Of a stretch of 64,000 nt of DNA, positions 1-8,109 are shown piece after piece; within the stretch, counting starts at the first letter, position 1; each line of letters begins with the position of its first letter. The stretch lies in the NCBI GenBank assembly GCA_910587705.1, contig CAJUMX010000002.1, positions 186,001 through 250,000 on the forward strand, in the 5' to 3' direction. Origin of the DNA: an uncultured Oscillibacter sp. (GTDB taxonomy: Bacteria > Bacillota > Clostridia > Oscillospirales > Oscillospiraceae). Both the position numbers and the translations under genes were made by a program. The notes below the pieces were generated by a model. That model saw only the letters and a program-made list of their open reading frames with translations, was not told the origin of the DNA and made no database searches.

Positions 1-722
1 ACTGCCATGTCGCATTGCAGCATTAGGCCACACATGTCGGCTACCTGCCGGTGGGGTACAACATAAGGAGCCTTTGCCGCCAATTGTCTGATCCGCTCCG
101 AATCCTGATTCATTGCTCCTAAAACAATGTGATAGACCGTACCTGGAACCGGGGGATGCTCTAACAGGTATTCCACACAACGCAGGGCAACGTGATACTG
201 GTCCGTTCCGCCAGTGGAAATAAGAATTTGCTCCACCTGTTCCCGCGCCATGCGCGGAGCGAGATTCCGGAACTGTTCTCGAAGCGGGGCGTACCGGGGA
301 CCCAAAAGATACGCCTTATTGGACGGATAGTGGACCGCATTTCCATAGAGGTTATAGTTTATAAGCAAATCCGCAGGATAATCAAAGGCATTCAAATCGT
401 CCACATAAACCAAAGTGGTCTCCGCCCGGAGGGTGTTCATGTACTCAGGTGTGACGAAATAACTGTCCAGAATAACGCAGGAGGGCCGCTTTGCCTCCAA
501 CAGCGGTAGAAGCATCGGAAGCTCTTCTTCCATGCGGTCATATGTGGAGCCCAGCACGGTACATTCATACCCTCGCTCCTGGATCAGCGGCCGCATATAG
601 GGTTCCGCCGTTACAAAAGCGGCGGGAATGACCCTCTCCCGAAATGCGTCCGCCAGAGAAAGACAGCGCATAATATGGCCGGTGCCAATTTGGGGATTGC
701 CGTCCGCTCGAAAATAAATCAT
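1..722 (-). CDS. pseG: PseG-like UDP-2,4-diacetamido-2,4,6-trideoxy-sugar hydrolase (3' end cut by window edge)
   Basis: PseG removes UDP from the UDP-diacetamido-trideoxy sugar before the condensation step of pseudaminic acid synthesis. Reading down from an ATG at 722, the protein opens with RADGNPQIGTGHIMRC, the family's N-terminal glycine-rich motif with the candidate catalytic His at residue 16. A second-domain segment LISTGGTDQYH follows near residue 150, as in GT-B-fold relatives. About 240 codons are visible with no stop; the C-terminus lies outside the window. A GAGGGAGA stretch 4-6 nt upstream serves as ribosome-binding site, and the NeuB-like gene ends 36 nt upstream, so the two are probably co-transcribed. 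The related NeuC/LegG epimerase-hydrolases lack this N-terminal motif, so PseG is preferred. Confidence 0.88.
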   Translation of the reverse strand, partial: MIYFRADGNPQIGTGHIMRCLSLADAFRERVIPAAFVTAEPYMRPLIQERGYECTVLGSTYDRMEEELPMLLPLLEAKRPSCVILDSYFVTPEYMNTLRAETTLVYVDDLNAFDYPADLLINYNLYGNAVHYPSNKAYLLGPRYAPLREQFRNLAPRMAREQVEQILISTGGTDQYHVALRCVEYLLEHPPVPGTVYHIVLGAMNQDSERIRQLAAKAPYVVPHRQVADMCGLMLQCDMA

Positions 723-758
723 CGTTTCTCCCTCAAACCTTTTCAGATACCGCCAGAT

Positions 759-1829
759 TTACTCAAAATCGCTCCTGCGCAGATAACAGTCTTTTCCAAC
801 CGTATGCCTCAGACGCTTTCCAATCAACGTCTCCGCCTCAAATGGAGGAATTCCGTCCGGATGAATGGGCCGCAAGGGAAATAGGTCCCTTGGTGTAACT
901 ACAGTTCCTGCCTCCAATTCTCTAGTCGCATACAACGCTCGTCTTTGAATGACGGCAGATTCCTTCTCGTTCTCCTCGATTCTCTTTTCACCGTCGCCCA
1001 GAGCCTCAAACAATTCCAGAGAACGCCGGACCATTTCCCGCCAAGAATCCGGAGTCATGGAAAACCCGTGATCCGGGCCAACACGGCTGTTGTCATCCGT
1101 AAAATGCTTTTCGATGATACGGGCTCCCAACGCAATGGACCCCAACACCGTTACGTCTCCGTGAGTATGATCTGATAACCCCAAAACTGCGTTTGGATAC
1201 CGTTCCGCATACGTACGCAAAACATTCAAATTGATATATTTTAAGTTCTCCCGCGCGGCAGTATAATTCGTGTTGCATTGAAACAGTGCGTAACCGGCAG
1301 AGCTCTTTCCAATAATCTCTACTGCTCGATCCACATCCGCCAGTGAAGATGCGCCTGTCGCCAGCAACACTGGCTTTCCTTTGCCCGTAATATATTCCAA
1401 AATTTCCGTCCAAGTGATGTCGCCAGAGCCAATTTTAAACGCTGCTACATAGCGATCCGCTAAATCAACTGAGGACATGTCGTAAGGGCTGGTCATATAC
1501 TCAATGCCGACTTCTCTGCATTTGTTGTACAGTTGTTCAGACCAGTCGTCCCGGAGGCTGGCATCCTGATACACTTCAAACACTGACTTCTTCCAGCTTG
1601 CCTGATGAGAAAGCTGATGTCCCAGCGCCTCAAAGCCATATTTGCTAACAATCAAATTCGCCTTGAAGTTTTGGAACTTTGCCGCATCCGCTCCCGCCTC
1701 TTTCGCAAGCTCAATCAATTTATAGGCTCGGGCCAAATCGCCGTCATGATTTGCCGCAATATCGGCAATGAAATATGGCTTCTCACTTTTTGAAATCACG
1801 CGTTCGCCAATCTTTAAAGAAGCCCCCAT
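759..1829 (-). CDS. pseI: NeuB-family nonulosonic acid synthase (PseI/LegI/NeuB-like)
   Basis: The family condenses phosphoenolpyruvate with a six-carbon amino sugar to give a nine-carbon acid (pseudaminic, legionaminic or neuraminic). The protein (356 aa) has the TIM-barrel signature FIADIAANHDGDL near the N-terminus, FKIGSGDI, LLATGASS and GLSDHTHG in the barrel, and a C-terminal SAF/antifreeze-like domain over roughly the last 60 residues (ATRELEAGTVVTPRDL, IGKRL). The context with PseG and PseB favours a PseI assignment, but specificity cannot be read from the motifs. Three in-frame starts lie together (GTG 1838, ATG 1835, ATG 1829); AAGGAG sits 8 nt before the ATG at 1829, which I prefer. 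The upstream stop codon overlaps this region, suggesting translational coupling. Confidence 0.88.
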   Translation of the reverse strand: MGASLKIGERVISKSEKPYFIADIAANHDGDLARAYKLIELAKEAGADAAKFQNFKANLIVSKYGFEALGHQLSHQASWKKSVFEVYQDASLRDDWSEQLYNKCREVGIEYMTSPYDMSSVDLADRYVAAFKIGSGDITWTEILEYITGKGKPVLLATGASSLADVDRAVEIIGKSSAGYALFQCNTNYTAARENLKYINLNVLRTYAERYPNAVLGLSDHTHGDVTVLGSIALGARIIEKHFTDDNSRVGPDHGFSMTPDSWREMVRRSLELFEALGDGEKRIEENEKESAVIQRRALYATRELEAGTVVTPRDLFPLRPIHPDGIPPFEAETLIGKRLRHTVGKDCYLRRSDFE

Positions 1830-1834
1830 TGTCA

Positions 1835-2686
1835 TCACTCCTTATTTACAAAACAAAAATCGTTTCTGTTTGCAGACTGCCATTCGCTCAGTTCCTTCAT
1901 CATCTGCTCAAATGTCTTTTGCTGGTATGGAATATCCGTCCTTGTGCATTGAAGGCTTCGATCTATGGAAAAGTCTTTTGTCTCAACTATATCGACTCCC
2001 TTTGAAAACACACGGTTTGCAAGGAGCAGAAATTCATATTTTGAGATTGGCTTCGCCGCGCACAAATGATACACACCTGTCCATCGGTTTTGAAGCGCAC
2101 AGTCTGCGAACCTCGCAAACTCTAAATTTGATACGCCGTTAAAAACTGCTTTTGCATATCCGGAAACCGAATCCTTTTGTCGCAAAAACCATTGGAGCAG
2201 CCCGCTTCCCTCCGAATTCATATCCACACCCCAAAAGCCCGAACGGACTGTCAGCGCTTGACGGTCGGATACTTCTCCCAAGAACTTACTGCGCCCATAA
2301 AAAGTGTCGGCATCGCTTCGATCAGATTCTTGATATCCGCCCCGTAGACCTGAAAAGACCGCATCCGTACTGACCTGTATCAAATATGCGCCATCGCGCC
2401 TACAATACGCGTCCAGAAAATGAGGCAGTCCCGCGTTGAGTCTGACGGCTTCGCTTTTTCGCTCCTCGCTGGGCTTCAAAAGCAATGCGGCGCAATTGAT
2501 GATCGCATCAACGGGCCTCCGCTCTAAAAACTGTCCCAAGGACTTTTCGTCCGTTGCGTCCAAGCGGAACATGCCAGGAAAAGCTTTTGTCCTTGTAATT
2601 CCAGAGACCTGATATCCCTGGTTTTTCAGATAACGAAAAACAACTTGTCCCAGCATTCCGCCGGACCCAATTACCAAAACATTCAT
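1835..2686 (-). CDS. RmlD-like NAD(P)-dependent sugar reductase (extended SDR)
   Basis: This 283-aa protein starts with the Rossmann nucleotide-binding motif VIGSGGMLGQ, carries NCAALLLKP, and has a Ser...Tyr-x3-Lys type active site (QVSTDAVF then FYGRSKFLGE), the pattern of dTDP-4-dehydrorhamnose reductases and the SDR reductases of polysaccharide clusters. It lies between the broken cytidylyltransferase and the NeuB gene, so a role in making or modifying the nonulosonate precursor is likely, but the substrate is unknown. A true rhamnose role is unlikely because RmlC is absent and the rml genes present lie 26 kb away. The ribosome-binding site before the ATG is weak. Its stop overlaps the alternative starts of the NeuB gene. 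Confidence 0.75.
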   Translation of the reverse strand: MNVLVIGSGGMLGQVVFRYLKNQGYQVSGITRTKAFPGMFRLDATDEKSLGQFLERRPVDAIINCAALLLKPSEERKSEAVRLNAGLPHFLDAYCRRDGAYLIQVSTDAVFSGLRGGYQESDRSDADTFYGRSKFLGEVSDRQALTVRSGFWGVDMNSEGSGLLQWFLRQKDSVSGYAKAVFNGVSNLEFARFADCALQNRWTGVYHLCAAKPISKYEFLLLANRVFSKGVDIVETKDFSIDRSLQCTRTDIPYQQKTFEQMMKELSEWQSANRNDFCFVNKE

Positions 2687-2716
2687 AATACTTCACTATA
2701 TTACATTATTATTGCA

Positions 2717-3262
2717 TTACGAGCCCGCTTCGTCTGACAAAACATCCTGCGAATCCCATAGGCACCCCCGCAGCATTCCCCTTTTTTGAAGCAGCTCATA
2801 TTTCAGCTCTGCCACTTCCCAATCGGTCTCATTATCGATGTCCTGAACCTCAAGGTCCGGCAAAATCATGGGGACCATATTTTGACAAAGGATATTTCTC
2901 TCTCTCATCAGCGTTTCTGTCCGGATAAAACAGAATTGGCCACTGTCATGATAGATCGCCTCCAAGTCTTGAGACCGTACAAACGTATTTTCCGGCCATT
3001 TCATCCGCAGCCGGTTATTCGTGACGGTCAGACCTCGAAGCGGCGGATAAGAAAACGCTGTTACCGGCAGCAAACCGTCAGCTCCACTGTCGTTCAGTAA
3101 TTGATACGCCTCTCGCAGCCTTTGGGCGGTGACAAAAGGGGCTGTTGGGTATATATAGCAAACCGTTGAAAACTCCCGGCCCAGCTTCTGGTAGTTCTCC
3201 ACCACCTCTACCAAAACATCCGTTGTGGTTGCGTAATCGCTGGAAGTTTCCGCACCGGATCG
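2717..3262 (-). pseudogene. N-terminally truncated CMP-sugar synthetase (PseF/NeuA-like) remnant
   Basis: The C-terminal two thirds of an acylneuraminate-type cytidylyltransferase are intact: ETSSDYATTTDVLVEVVENY, IYPTAPF, HDSGQFCF and DIDNETDWEVAELKYEL all fit this family, which makes CMP-pseudaminate or CMP-legionaminate. The first ~80 residues, with the CTP-binding glycine/lysine motif expected at the start of such enzymes, are missing. Instead the reading frame runs upstream into out-of-frame sequence of the neighbouring aminotransferase gene. An in-frame ATG at 3304 could give a ~196-residue product starting MRRKNDGG, but without the nucleotide-binding loop it should not be active as a CMP-sugar synthetase. 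The junction lies within about 3241-3262, next to an aminotransferase start remnant. The family assignment is strong; loss of function is inferred. Confidence 0.8.
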
Positions 3263-3288
3263 CCGCCGTGCAGGGCCAATTCCCCCAT
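3241..3288 (-). pseudogene. Start-codon remnant of a DegT/DnrJ-type aminotransferase (PseC-like)
   Basis: An ATG at 3288, preceded by a strong GAGGAGGAAGAACG ribosome-binding region and 25 nt after the previous gene's stop, begins MGELALHGGDPVRKLPA, the typical opening of DegT/PseC-type sugar aminotransferases. The similarity ends after about 16 codons, where the DNA becomes the middle of a CMP-sugar synthetase in another frame, and the aminotransferase frame stops at codon 26. About 360 codons of the expected aminotransferase are missing. PseC acts directly after PseB, whose gene is nearby, so this is the step one would expect here. The homology is judged from the short N-terminal peptide only. 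Confidence 0.62.
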
Positions 3289-3312
3289 CGTTCTTCCTCC
3301 TCATCCAACGCG

Positions 3313-4626
3313 TCAGTTCAGGCGCTGAAAACCACTGTGGCAAATGGGTCCCTTGACAAAATCGCAAACCGGGTCTCCCTTTTTCAGTAGCGCCGCGATT
3401 TGCTGGAACACATCTCCGCAGGCGCTCAAGTAATCTTCCACAATCTCTTCCGTATGGGCCAAAGACGCATAAAATCCAGTATAAGCCAAGTAGCCTCTGC
3501 CCATCATTTCCTGTGTGAAATACGTCTTGCAAGCCAAAGCCTGCGGATTCTCAAAGGCAAAATGGCTCATGGGATAAATCCCGCCAATCTCAAGCCGCAG
3601 CTCGGCGGCGTCCGCCTGGACTTTCCAGCCCTCCTGAACCCGCTTTCCCATACGGTTCAAATGCTCATCAACATGGTGCTCCCTGTATTCCTGGATTGAC
3701 TTCACCGCCGCGGCAAGGGCAATCCGCTCCGTCCAGAAGGTGCTGCTGATAAAGGTATCCTCCGCGGCGGTCATAATTTCTTTTTTTCCAATAACCGCGG
3801 CGACAGGATAACCGTTGGTCATGGCCTTCGCAAAAACCGCTAGATCAGGCTCTACTCCCAACTTTAGATGGCTTCCTCCGCAGCACAGCCGGAAACCGGA
3901 GGATATTTCATCAAAAACCAGGGGAATTCCCGCTTCCGCCGTCAAGCGGCGAATCTCGGTTAAAAATCCGTCTTGGGGGGGATCATTTCGAATCGGCTCC
4001 ATGACAACAGCCGCAATCTGGTTCCGATGTTCTTCCATCAGCGCCTTGAACTCGTCCAAACGGTTGTAGTGGAAAATCAAATTACTGCCCGCTAGGTCTC
4101 TTGGCACTCCCGCCGGGTCCAAGCCCCGCAGGTGGACGCCGGCAAGAGGGTCTCCCTTCACCAGGTTGGCCGCCAAATACCAATCGTGCCAGCCATGGTA
4201 GCCGCAAACCAGTACGACGTCCTTTCGGGAATATGCCCTGGCAACCCGCACGGCCAGCGACATGGATTCGCCGCCTGCCTTCGCATAGCGCACCATGTCC
4301 GCCCATGGATGCAGTTCCAGCAGGAGCTCGGCAAGCTCTACCTCCTCCGGCGCGTTTAAGGTGCACATTCCACCACAGTCAATGGCCTCTTTAGCCACCT
4401 GGTCTACCGGCTCATACGCATAGCCCAGTACATTGGCGCCAACACCCATCAAGCTCATATCATAATAGTGGACGCCATCCAGATCCCACACCTCGCATCC
4501 CTTGGCTCTGCTGTAATAGGCGGGCCACTGCTCCGGCAGAAACATCTCCGGCCGCTTGCTGAGCAGCTGGGTTCCACCTGGAATGATCTCCTTTGCGCGC
4601 TTATACAGCGTTTGTCCCTTAGCCAT
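3313..4626 (-). CDS. Class III (glutamate-1-semialdehyde-type) PLP aminotransferase
   Basis: This 437-aa fold-type I enzyme resembles glutamate-1-semialdehyde 2,1-aminomutase: PGGTQ near residue 17, GGESMSLAVRVARAYS near 118, YHGWHDWY near 143, VVMEPIR near 208, FDEISSGFR near 238 and the PLP-lysine motif AKAMTNGYP with Lys at about 267. In surface-glycan loci these enzymes occur beside SpsF and an aldo/keto reductase, as here, and are thought to transaminate or isomerise an unknown sugar or amino acid intermediate rather than serve tetrapyrrole synthesis. No heme genes are nearby. The start is set by GAGGGGATCATT before the ATG. SpsF ends 16 nt upstream and the aminotransferase remnant begins 24 nt downstream, so an operon is likely. 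Confidence 0.82.
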   Translation of the reverse strand: MAKGQTLYKRAKEIIPGGTQLLSKRPEMFLPEQWPAYYSRAKGCEVWDLDGVHYYDMSLMGVGANVLGYAYEPVDQVAKEAIDCGGMCTLNAPEEVELAELLLELHPWADMVRYAKAGGESMSLAVRVARAYSRKDVVLVCGYHGWHDWYLAANLVKGDPLAGVHLRGLDPAGVPRDLAGSNLIFHYNRLDEFKALMEEHRNQIAAVVMEPIRNDPPQDGFLTEIRRLTAEAGIPLVFDEISSGFRLCCGGSHLKLGVEPDLAVFAKAMTNGYPVAAVIGKKEIMTAAEDTFISSTFWTERIALAAAVKSIQEYREHHVDEHLNRMGKRVQEGWKVQADAAELRLEIGGIYPMSHFAFENPQALACKTYFTQEMMGRGYLAYTGFYASLAHTEEIVEDYLSACGDVFQQIAALLKKGDPVCDFVKGPICHSGFQRLN

Positions 4627-4642
4627 AATGATCCCCTCTTTT

Positions 4643-5410
4643 TTAAAGTAACTCTACAATTTTATCCTCACGAAGAGACTTTTGCAGTCCTTCATTACGC
4701 GCGTATTTTGCGTTAAGCTTACACAACTCCGGCCGTTCCTTCAAAAGCGCAAGAATATCTTCCGTCAAAAAATACTCGTTCCCTTGCTCAAGAAAATACC
4801 GGTAAATCTCCTTGAGCAGCAGGTAGTCCTCCGGTTCATCCAGTGTCCAGCGCAAATTGGAAATCCCGCTTATTGGACACCGAAAGTTTTGAATACAAAA
4901 AAGCTCCGGGTGCTTGCGGACGTATTGGGTTACATGCTCCCGCTCGGAGGACAGACGCGCCTCCTTCCAGGAACGCTCCAGCGCGTGAAATCCTATAATT
5001 TCTAAATCCAAGCCATCCGGCAGCGTTTCATCAGCATCCCAAAGATAGTCCATATCCGCCCCCACCGTCTCAATGGCCTGGTCCAAAAGCCGCCAATCAT
5101 AGCAGGGACAATCCGCAGTAACACGAATCACATAGTCCGGTTTTACCAGCTTCGCCATTTGATAATAGCGGTCTAGAACATCCGCCTCCGCCCCCGCGAA
5201 CACCCGAACGCCCAAGTCCGCGCACAGCCGCAAAACTGGGAGATTCTCTTTGCCTATAGACGTTACAACAAACACCTCGTCTACATTCCGGCTCCGTTGA
5301 ACCCTTTCAATAACACGCCGCAGAACCGGCTTTCCACCCAAATCCATCAAAACTTTCCCTGGCAGACGGGAAGAATCACATCGTGCCTGAATCATCGCCG
5401 CATATCGCAT
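4643..5410 (-). CDS. spsF: SpsF-like cytidylyltransferase of surface polysaccharide synthesis
   Basis: The protein begins MRYAAMIQARCDSSRLPGKVL, the nucleotide-binding motif of SpsF/CMP-KDO-synthetase-like cytidylyltransferases, followed by a GGKPVL turn, VIRVTADCP with the metal-binding Asp, and RWTLDEPEDY near residue 190. These enzymes activate a sugar acid or similar precursor with CTP; the SpsF substrate is not established. The ATG at 5410 is preferred over the one at 5434 because GTGAGGA lies 8 nt before it and the overlap with the upstream aldo/keto reductase then disappears. The SpsF / aldo-keto reductase / class III aminotransferase trio recurs in nonulosonate loci of Firmicutes and probably forms one branch of the pathway. 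Confidence 0.8.
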   Translation of the reverse strand: MRYAAMIQARCDSSRLPGKVLMDLGGKPVLRRVIERVQRSRNVDEVFVVTSIGKENLPVLRLCADLGVRVFAGAEADVLDRYYQMAKLVKPDYVIRVTADCPCYDWRLLDQAIETVGADMDYLWDADETLPDGLDLEIIGFHALERSWKEARLSSEREHVTQYVRKHPELFCIQNFRCPISGISNLRWTLDEPEDYLLLKEIYRYFLEQGNEYFLTEDILALLKERPELCKLNAKYARNEGLQKSLREDKIVELL

Positions 5411-5421
5411 TTCCAATTTCC

Positions 5422-6318
5422 TCACTTTTTCCATAGGCTGGGCATCACAATATCTGCCTCCACATGGGCAAACCGCTTTTCCAGTTCCCGCATCACACTG
5501 TCAGGGAGCCCCTGCTGAAAGGCGGAAATATCCTCCTTTAGCTGTTCCATATTTCGCACGCCAAACACCAAATGAGTGACGGCGGACTGCTGTTTCACAA
5601 AACCGATGGACAGTTGTGTCCTGGTCAGCCCCGTTTCCCGGCATATACCGCTCACTTCCTTTAAAATGGGCGCCGCTTTCTCCCGCAAAAATGGTGGAAC
5701 TTCTTCCGGCTCCATCATAATAAGCCCCTGAATAAAAGCGCTGCGCGTATGCAGGGGGAATCGCCGCTCCATAGCTAACGCAAAGATTCCGCTTTGCAGC
5801 ATGCGCTGATCCAACATGCTGTATGGCAGCTGCAAAACGTCTAAATCCCCCCGGAGAATTCCCTTCCGCGCCTCCTCCGTTTCGTATACGGAGACGCCGA
5901 TTGATTTAACATATCCCTCTTTTTTCAGCCGCCGCAGAGCCGCGATAATGTCATCGTTAAAAACGTAGCGGGCGCTGTGGAGCAAATACCCATCCAGAGT
6001 ATCCGTATGCAGGCGGCGGAACGATTCCTCCAAGTTTGCCTTCATTACGGAATAGTACCGCTCCGGTGGAACATCATCCAGCAGATTTGGGCGGAATTTG
6101 GAAATCAGCGTAATTTCTTTCCGAACGGAAGGATGTTTTTCCAGATAGGTGCCCACCACATCCTCCGCTTCACCGTAAGCGTTGGCGGTATCAATTGTCC
6201 GGATGCCATTTTGCACAGCATAGTCCAGCAGTTCCAAGGACTCGGCAAGCGGTGGCTTCCGTTTTCCTCGAATGCCATAGTCCATACCAAATTGAACCGT
6301 CCCAAGGCAAAGCTCCAT
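5422..6318 (-). CDS. Aldo/keto reductase
   Basis: A (beta/alpha)8 NADPH-dependent oxidoreductase: LGTVQFGMDYG at the N-terminus, the catalytic Asp and Tyr in IDTANAYGEAED, Lys in LISKFRPN and His in GYLLHSAR, then the conserved VKSIGVSVYE. It probably reduces or oxidises a sugar intermediate for the SpsF/aminotransferase branch. The ATG at 6318 is preferred to the GTG at 6327 because GAGGTGA lies 6 nt before it. It is followed closely by spsF and preceded by the methylase gene with a ~70-nt gap. The substrate cannot be inferred from sequence. Confidence 0.8.
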   Translation of the reverse strand: MELCLGTVQFGMDYGIRGKRKPPLAESLELLDYAVQNGIRTIDTANAYGEAEDVVGTYLEKHPSVRKEITLISKFRPNLLDDVPPERYYSVMKANLEESFRRLHTDTLDGYLLHSARYVFNDDIIAALRRLKKEGYVKSIGVSVYETEEARKGILRGDLDVLQLPYSMLDQRMLQSGIFALAMERRFPLHTRSAFIQGLIMMEPEEVPPFLREKAAPILKEVSGICRETGLTRTQLSIGFVKQQSAVTHLVFGVRNMEQLKEDISAFQQGLPDSVMRELEKRFAHVEADIVMPSLWKK

Positions 6319-6387
6319 CTTTCTCACCTCGTATTGCGCCTGAACGCACTTTTCATGTTTGAATCTTATCTCCGCACTAGAATCGCC

Positions 6388-6948
6388 TTATCGCTTCTCC
6401 AGTACAAACCAATTGAAATCATCCACCGGGAACAGATAATCGCGGTGATACTGAAAGCCATAGTCCAGCAGCTTCAAATCCGGATAGCGGTCCATCATCT
6501 CCCCGGGGAAATCCCGCTTATAAAGCCACGCCTCACGGTGCTGAACCTTTACCGGCGTCGGATTATAGTACTCGCAGAGCACAATATAGCGTTTGCTGAG
6601 ACTGTAAAGAATTTGGTAATATTCTTCCAGCTTCTCTCCATCCTGGCATACCGCCACCCCCTTGCTCAGAACCATATCATACTGTCCCGTAAGCTGGGTC
6701 TGATAAACGGACGACTCTATCGCTGTGACATACGGCAGCTGGGCCAGCATTTCTGCGGCTTTATGATTGATCTCCACGCCGGTCAGCTCCACATGAGGCA
6801 GAAGTGTGTGCAGAATCATCATATTCAGCCCATAGCTCGCGCCGAGCTCACAGACGGATTCCACCGATTCCACCCGCCGCAGCATATCCCGGAACACCGT
6901 CAGGTGTGCGGCAAAGAGTTCCGGGGTCGCCAAATGCCCCCTCCCCAT
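6388..6948 (-). CDS. Pseudaminate-associated SAM-dependent methylase; N-terminus possibly frameshifted
   Basis: The 186-aa frame has a class I methyltransferase core: VCELGASYGLNM (motif I, SAM binding) near residue 32, LTGVEINHKAAEML (motif II acidic residue) and YDMVLSKGV (post-motif II). It resembles the small methylases that accompany PseB and NeuB homologues in flagellar glycan loci. The ATG at 6948 has no ribosome-binding site. A better start, ATG at 6980 with GGAG 8 nt upstream, encodes MKNKENYLEKIW but is out of frame by one base; adding one G in the run at 6937-6946 would join the two as ...EKIWGRGHLATPE. The gene may be off, phase-variable, or simply start at 6948. Confidence 0.66.
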   Translation of the reverse strand: MGRGHLATPELFAAHLTVFRDMLRRVESVESVCELGASYGLNMMILHTLLPHVELTGVEINHKAAEMLAQLPYVTAIESSVYQTQLTGQYDMVLSKGVAVCQDGEKLEEYYQILYSLSKRYIVLCEYYNPTPVKVQHREAWLYKRDFPGEMMDRYPDLKLLDYGFQYHRDYLFPVDDFNWFVLEKR

Positions 6949-7044
6949 ATTTTTTCGAGATAATTTTCTTTATTTTTCATTAATTTCGCTCCATTTCATA
7001 ACTTTTCTCACAAAAATTTGTCGTGTACAAATACTATCGGGCAC

Positions 7045-8037
7045 TTAATGCAAAGATACATTCCGCAGTCTTTCTCTCAGCTCCTCCACAGACAGCCACT
7101 GGCTGTTGGTGCCGGAAGAATATTCAAAACCATGCGCCACCTTTTTCCCGCCGGGCACCACCTGCGTGTTCACCCACCAGGACATATGGGGATAGACGAT
7201 AAAATGCTTTTCGTATTCGTAGGTATACAGGGAATCCTCTTTCGTGATCATGACCTCGTGGAGCTTCTCCCCCTCCCGAATCCCTACCTTTTTCATGGTG
7301 CAGTCCGGCAGAATTGCCTTCGCCAGGTCGGTAATTTTAAAGGACGGTATCTTAGCGATGAACGTCTCGCCACCCTTGGACTCTGCCAGTGCCTTGATGA
7401 CAAGCTCCACGCCCTGCTCCAGGCTGATCCAAAAGCGAGTCATCTCAAAATCCGTGATGGGAAGCTCGGTCTCCCCCGCTTCCACCAGTTCCTGGAAAAA
7501 TGGAATCACGGACCCGCGACTCCCCGCCACGTTTCCATACCGAACGATGGAAAACCGGGTATCTTTCAGGCCAGAATAGGCGTTGGCGGCCACGAACAAC
7601 TTGTCCGACACCAGCTTTGTCCCACCGTAAAGGTTGACGGGGTTGACCGCTTTGTCCGTGGACAGCGCTACCACCCGCTTGACGCCGGTATCCAGTGCCG
7701 CTTCAATGACATTCATTGCCCCATGAATGTTGGTTTTAATGGCTTCGTTGGGATTGTACTCACAGGCAGGGACTTGTTTCATGGCCGCGGCGTGGACAAC
7801 GTAGTCTACGCCGTCCAAGGCCCGGCGCAGGCGGGCCCCGTCCCGCACGTCGCCAATGAAATACCGCATGATTTCATCATGCTTCATCAGGCGGTTGCGC
7901 ATAGTAAACTGCTTAAACTCATCCCGAGAATAAATGATGAGTTTCTTTGGCCGGTAATGTGCCAGCACATAATCGACGAAATGGTTTCCGAAAGAGCCTG
8001 TTCCCCCGGTAATCAAAATTGCTTTTCCATTCAGCAT
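7045..8037 (-). CDS. pseB: UDP-N-acetylglucosamine 4,6-dehydratase (inverting), PseB
   Basis: PseB starts pseudaminic acid synthesis by converting UDP-GlcNAc to a UDP-4-keto-6-deoxy-L-sugar. This 330-aa protein has the short FlaA1/PseB architecture: Rossmann motif ITGGTGSFG near residue 10, YSRDEFKQ, HAAAMKQVPACEYNP, LSTDKAVNPVNLYGGTK with the Tyr-x3-Lys pair, and YGNVAGSRGSV. No membrane domain precedes it, unlike the long WbpM-type dehydratases. Of three clustered starts (8046, 8043, 8037), the ATG at 8037 gives MLNGKAILITGG, the normal family start, with GAGGG 9 nt upstream. The enzyme that would use its product, PseC, is reduced to a remnant at 3241-3288. Confidence 0.9.
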   Translation of the reverse strand: MLNGKAILITGGTGSFGNHFVDYVLAHYRPKKLIIYSRDEFKQFTMRNRLMKHDEIMRYFIGDVRDGARLRRALDGVDYVVHAAAMKQVPACEYNPNEAIKTNIHGAMNVIEAALDTGVKRVVALSTDKAVNPVNLYGGTKLVSDKLFVAANAYSGLKDTRFSIVRYGNVAGSRGSVIPFFQELVEAGETELPITDFEMTRFWISLEQGVELVIKALAESKGGETFIAKIPSFKITDLAKAILPDCTMKKVGIREGEKLHEVMITKEDSLYTYEYEKHFIVYPHMSWWVNTQVVPGGKKVAHGFEYSSGTNSQWLSVEELRERLRNVSLH

Positions 8038-8109
8038 TGTCATCATCCCTCATTTAAAATATGGTTTGTGCGCCGGTCCGCTGTTCCACAAGCCGTTCCG
8101 ATTGAGCAC

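Noticed and set aside
3313..3532. A continuous minus-strand frame from 3532 that would make a 271-aa cytidylyltransferase
   Set aside because: Its first ~90 residues are an out-of-frame reading of the class III aminotransferase gene and show no family similarity; the real family match begins near 3262.
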